NCBI GenBank assembly: GCA_002422395.1
Contig: DIUY01000030.1
Location: 153,652 to 217,651 of the forward strand
Direction of reading: 5' to 3'
From: Methylococcaceae bacterium UBA6146
Lineage (GTDB): Bacteria; Pseudomonadota; Gammaproteobacteria; Methylococcales; Methylomonadaceae
DNA: 64,000 nucleotides
Shown: positions 61,371 to 64,000 of the stretch, in pieces
How the letters are laid out: each line of letters opens with the position of its first letter
Position numbering within the stretch: the stretch's first letter is position 1
Made by a program: the position numbers and the translations under genes
The notes under the pieces: model-generated
Told to the model about the DNA's origin: nothing
The model's database searches: none
Seen by the model: only the letters and a program-made list of their open reading frames with translations

Positions 61371-61862
61371 CTATTTCGCGGGCGCTTCCAAAACCACGCG
61401 GGCACGGTCAACAATGGCCCGCGCCGCCTGTTGGTACATTTCTTTACGGATCACGGTCTCTTCGTTGCCTTTGGCGAGGATGTCTTGCTGGTTATTAAAA
61501 TATTCCCTTTTAATCTCAATGGGCTGGCGGATTATCAATGGGGTATTGTCGGCGGTGGCCAGTTCATAATCAAAGCGATAGGACAATTCAAGTTCGTTAG
61601 ACCGCCCTCTTTCATTGAGCGACAAAACCCGCTGGCTTCTATTTTCACCAAAAACCTTGATGAGAACCCCCGCTTGTTCAGGCGAACCGACCAACTTACC
61701 TGAAGCAGGCCTTATTGCCAGCTTGAATTGTTCGCGTAAGGACACTGACGCGCCTTCAAGATAGACGTTTTTTAACGCTTCAGGCATGTCGGCAGCACCG
61801 CGAAGATGATAACCGCAAGCGCTGAGCCAAACAGCAATAATTACAACAACCAGTTTTTTCAT
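61371..61862 (-). CDS. lptE: LPS-assembly lipoprotein LptE
   Basis: A 163-residue lipoprotein. Its signal ends at WLSAC with Cys16 lipidated, followed by GYHLRG, the classic LptE start. The mature domain has SVSLREQFKLAI and QREIYQQAAR-like KEMYQQAARAIVDR at the end. It plugs the LptD barrel and helps LPS reach the outer leaflet. The start at 61862 is preferred to 61898. Located between leuS and holA, as usual. Confidence 0.93.
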   Translation of the reverse strand: MKKLVVVIIAVWLSACGYHLRGAADMPEALKNVYLEGASVSLREQFKLAIRPASGKLVGSPEQAGVLIKVFGENRSQRVLSLNERGRSNELELSYRFDYELATADNTPLIIRQPIEIKREYFNNQQDILAKGNEETVIRKEMYQQAARAIVDRARVVLEAPAK

Positions 61863-61903
61863 CGGCACTTGTTCACCTAGAGACACAGATAACTTCAATA
61901 TTT

Positions 61904-64000
61904 TTAGACAACAATATTCACCAGTTTGTTAGGCACGATAATCACCTTTTTAACTGGCTTGTCATCAATAAAACGCTTGACATGCTCATCATTCAATGCA
62001 GTTTCTTCAATATCACCTGCCGATGCGCTTGCCGAAACCGCAATTTTTCCGCGTAATTTCCCATTGATTTGCACCATCAATTCCAATGAATCTTGAGCCA
62101 ATGCACTTTCATCTATTTGCGGCCAAGGCACGGACATAACAGTTTGCTGATGCCCTAGATCCAACCATAGTTGGTGGCAAATATGCGGCACGATAGGCGA
62201 CAGCATTAAAACAATAGCATCCAAGACTTCTTGACGCACCGCTCTGCCATTATCTGAATCATCAGTGAATTTGCTTAAGGTGTTGATCAGCTCCATGTTT
62301 GCGGCAATGGCGGTATTGAAAATCGTGCGCACCCCCATGTCATGGCTTACTTTCTGGATGGTTTGGTGCAATTGTCTGCGCACCGCTTGCTGCTCTTGCG
62401 TTAAGGATTGCTTGTCAAGGGCTTGGCTAGCGCCGCCAGCCTCAATATGCAAATAGGTTTGCCGCCAGAGCCGTTTCAAAAACCGGTGTGCCCCTTCAAC
62501 GCCACTGTCCGACCATTCCAGCGATTGTTCAGGGGGAGCCGCAAACATGATAAACAGGCGCACAGTATCGGCGCCGTACTGCTCTATCAAGCCTTGCGGG
62601 TCAACGGTATTGCCCTTGGATTTGGACATCTTGCCACCATCTTTTAGCACCATGCCCTGAGTGAGCAATTTCTTAAACGGCTCATCAGCTGTGACCAAGC
62701 CTTCATCACGCAATAATTTGGTGTAAAAGCGTGCATATAACAAGTGCAAAATAGCATGTTCAATACCGCCAATATAATAATCAACAGGCAACCAATGGTC
62801 AGCCCGTGCGTCTAACATGGCATCGGCATTGTTGCAGGTGAAGCGGGCGAAATACCAAGAGGATTCCATGAAGGTGTCGAAAGTGTCGGTTTCGCGCCTT
62901 GCAGGTTTGCCACAAGACGGGCAAGTTGTCTTGGAAAACGTCGGGTGCGCCACCAGCGGCGACTGTGAACCATCCAACACCACGTCCCTAGGTAGCTCGA
63001 CAGGTAAATCTTGCTCAGGCACTGGCACCGTACCGCAGCCATCACAATAAATGACGGGTATTGGCGCACCCCAATAACGTTGCCGCGACACGCCCCAATC
63101 ACGTAAGCGGAAATTGACCTTGCGTGATCCCTTGCTATCTTTTTCTAGGGTCTCGGCTATTTTTATAAAGGCCTGTTCGGAAGTTAAGCCGTCAAATTCA
63201 CCGGAATTTTTCAACACGCCTTTTGCTGTATAAGCGTGTTCAGCGCAATCGGTTTCTTCGCCGTCTTTAGCAAATATCACTTGCTTGATAGCGATACCGT
63301 ATTTTACTGCAAACTCATAATCGCGCTGGTCGTGAGCGGGCACCGACATCACTGCGCCGGTGCCATAACCCATCAAGACAAAATTAGCAATCCAGACCGG
63401 CACTTCTTCGCCGGTAATGGGATGCACGGCGTTAATGCCGGACGCGACACCGCGTTTTTCCATCGTTTCCATCGCCGCTTCCGATGTTTCCATCATCTTG
63501 CAAGCATTAATGAACTCGGCAATATCGGGATTGTTTTCAGCCGCTTTCAATGCTAGCGGATGTTCGGCGGCAACGGCAAGATAAGTCACGCCCATCAACG
63601 TGTCGGGGCGCGTCGTATAAATACGTACCGGCTGCCCCAACTCAGGTACGGAAAAATCCATTTCCACACCTTCAGAGCGGCCTATCCAGTTGGCCTGCAT
63701 GGTTTTTACCTGTTCCGGCCAGCCGTCTAAAGTCTCCAATGCCGACAACAATTCATCGGCATACGCAGTAATTTTTAAAAACCATTGGGAGATTTCCTTG
63801 CGCTCCACATGGGTGTCGCAACGCCAGCAACAGCCGTCTATCACCTGCTCGTTCGCCAGCACAGTCATGTCATGCGGACACCAGTTGACGGGTGCGGTTT
63901 TTTTATAAACCAGGCCTTTTTCAAGCAGCTTGATAAAAAACCATTGCTCCCAGCGGTAATAAGAAGGATCGCACGTCGCCAGTTCCCTGTCCCAGTCATA
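61904..64000 (-). CDS. leuS: Leucyl-tRNA synthetase, 5' truncated by window edge
   Basis: 698 visible residues of LeuRS; the reading frame remains open to the last base, so about 130-170 N-terminal residues lie outside. The ATG at 63868 is internal. The connective editing domain is present (TRPDTLMGVTYLAVAAEHPLA, with YGTGAVMSVPAHDQRD), as are the KMSKSKGN catalytic loop, a zinc-binding CPSCGKPARRETDTFDTF segment and the C-terminal anticodon-binding part. First gene of the leuS-lptE-holA chain. Confidence 0.97.
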   Translation of the reverse strand, partial: YDWDRELATCDPSYYRWEQWFFIKLLEKGLVYKKTAPVNWCPHDMTVLANEQVIDGCCWRCDTHVERKEISQWFLKITAYADELLSALETLDGWPEQVKTMQANWIGRSEGVEMDFSVPELGQPVRIYTTRPDTLMGVTYLAVAAEHPLALKAAENNPDIAEFINACKMMETSEAAMETMEKRGVASGINAVHPITGEEVPVWIANFVLMGYGTGAVMSVPAHDQRDYEFAVKYGIAIKQVIFAKDGEETDCAEHAYTAKGVLKNSGEFDGLTSEQAFIKIAETLEKDSKGSRKVNFRLRDWGVSRQRYWGAPIPVIYCDGCGTVPVPEQDLPVELPRDVVLDGSQSPLVAHPTFSKTTCPSCGKPARRETDTFDTFMESSWYFARFTCNNADAMLDARADHWLPVDYYIGGIEHAILHLLYARFYTKLLRDEGLVTADEPFKKLLTQGMVLKDGGKMSKSKGNTVDPQGLIEQYGADTVRLFIMFAAPPEQSLEWSDSGVEGAHRFLKRLWRQTYLHIEAGGASQALDKQSLTQEQQAVRRQLHQTIQKVSHDMGVRTIFNTAIAANMELINTLSKFTDDSDNGRAVRQEVLDAIVLMLSPIVPHICHQLWLDLGHQQTVMSVPWPQIDESALAQDSLELMVQINGKLRGKIAVSASASAGDIEETALNDEHVKRFIDDKPVKKVIIVPNKLVNIVV

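Noticed and set aside
1..64000. CRISPR arrays, tRNA or rRNA genes
   Set aside because: No regularly spaced direct repeats and no tRNA or rRNA landmarks were noticed on reading either strand; tRNAscan-SE would be decisive for tRNAs.

Overview
This window comes from a gammaproteobacterium, most likely a type I methanotroph or another Methylococcales methylotroph. The support is a formaldehyde-activating-enzyme (Fae) family gene, typical gammaproteobacterial housekeeping blocks (leuS-lptE-holA, fur/bamE, tamA-tamB, lolC-lolD, birA-coaX, serA-serB, lpxC) and families of palindromic intergenic repeats. The genus cannot be fixed by eye. Genes are dense, many neighbours overlap by ATGA or TGATG, and no tRNA, rRNA, CRISPR array or intact insertion sequence was seen.

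Layout. 1-3.9 kb: the end of an oligopeptidase A gene and a lone dynamin-like GTPase. 4.0-8.0 kb: an arsenosugar module. A minus-strand chain (65-aa membrane ORF, DUF3047 protein, radical-SAM ArsS, TIGR04283 glycosyltransferase) lies back to back with an ArsM-type methyltransferase. The divergent gap carries two repeat elements, one of which supplies a spurious in-frame N-terminal extension to arsM. 8.2-14.2 kb: a DUF2231 membrane protein, thiopurine methyltransferase, a Fae paralogue coupled to a YkuD L,D-transpeptidase and truA, a Bcp peroxiredoxin with a VOC protein, panD, hemJ and a TlpA-like thioredoxin. 14.2-20.2 kb: a minus-strand, fairly AT-rich surface-glycan cluster with three glycosyltransferases, a secreted glycoside-hydrolase-like protein and a sulfotransferase-like protein.

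20.5-25.1 kb: serA-serB, an SPFH/band-7 protein and yebC. 25.2-29.9 kb: a split B12-dependent ribonucleotide reductase (nrdJa, nrdJb) whose halves are separated by a small island with two toxin-antitoxin pairs and a HEPN-like protein. Upstream of nrdJa are two NrdR-box-like palindromes exactly 31 bp apart. 30-39.9 kb: an orphan glycosyltransferase, birA-coaX-SPOR, a DUF4870-like protein, ygfZ-ctaA, a BaiN/YhiN flavoprotein, queD-DUF1249, a HIT protein and a META lipoprotein. 40-46.9 kb: the TamA-TamB system and a ZIP transporter. 47-64 kb: envelope and replication genes (lpxC, a DciA-like DUF721 protein, a diguanylate cyclase, an AIM24 protein, comEC, lolD/lolC, fur, bamE, a large divergent class A penicillin-binding protein, holA, lptE, and leuS running off the end).

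The strongest unexplained signals are non-coding. One is a five-copy hairpin family with a compensatory base-pair change between two copies. Another is a three-copy element of about 95 bp built round an 18-bp perfect palindrome. The tandem NrdR-like boxes are a third. The protein-level items most worth following are the two unassigned genes in the arsenosugar operon, the Fae paralogue lacking the expected histidine, the toxin-antitoxin/HEPN island inside the nrdJ locus, and the putative sulfated-glycan cluster.
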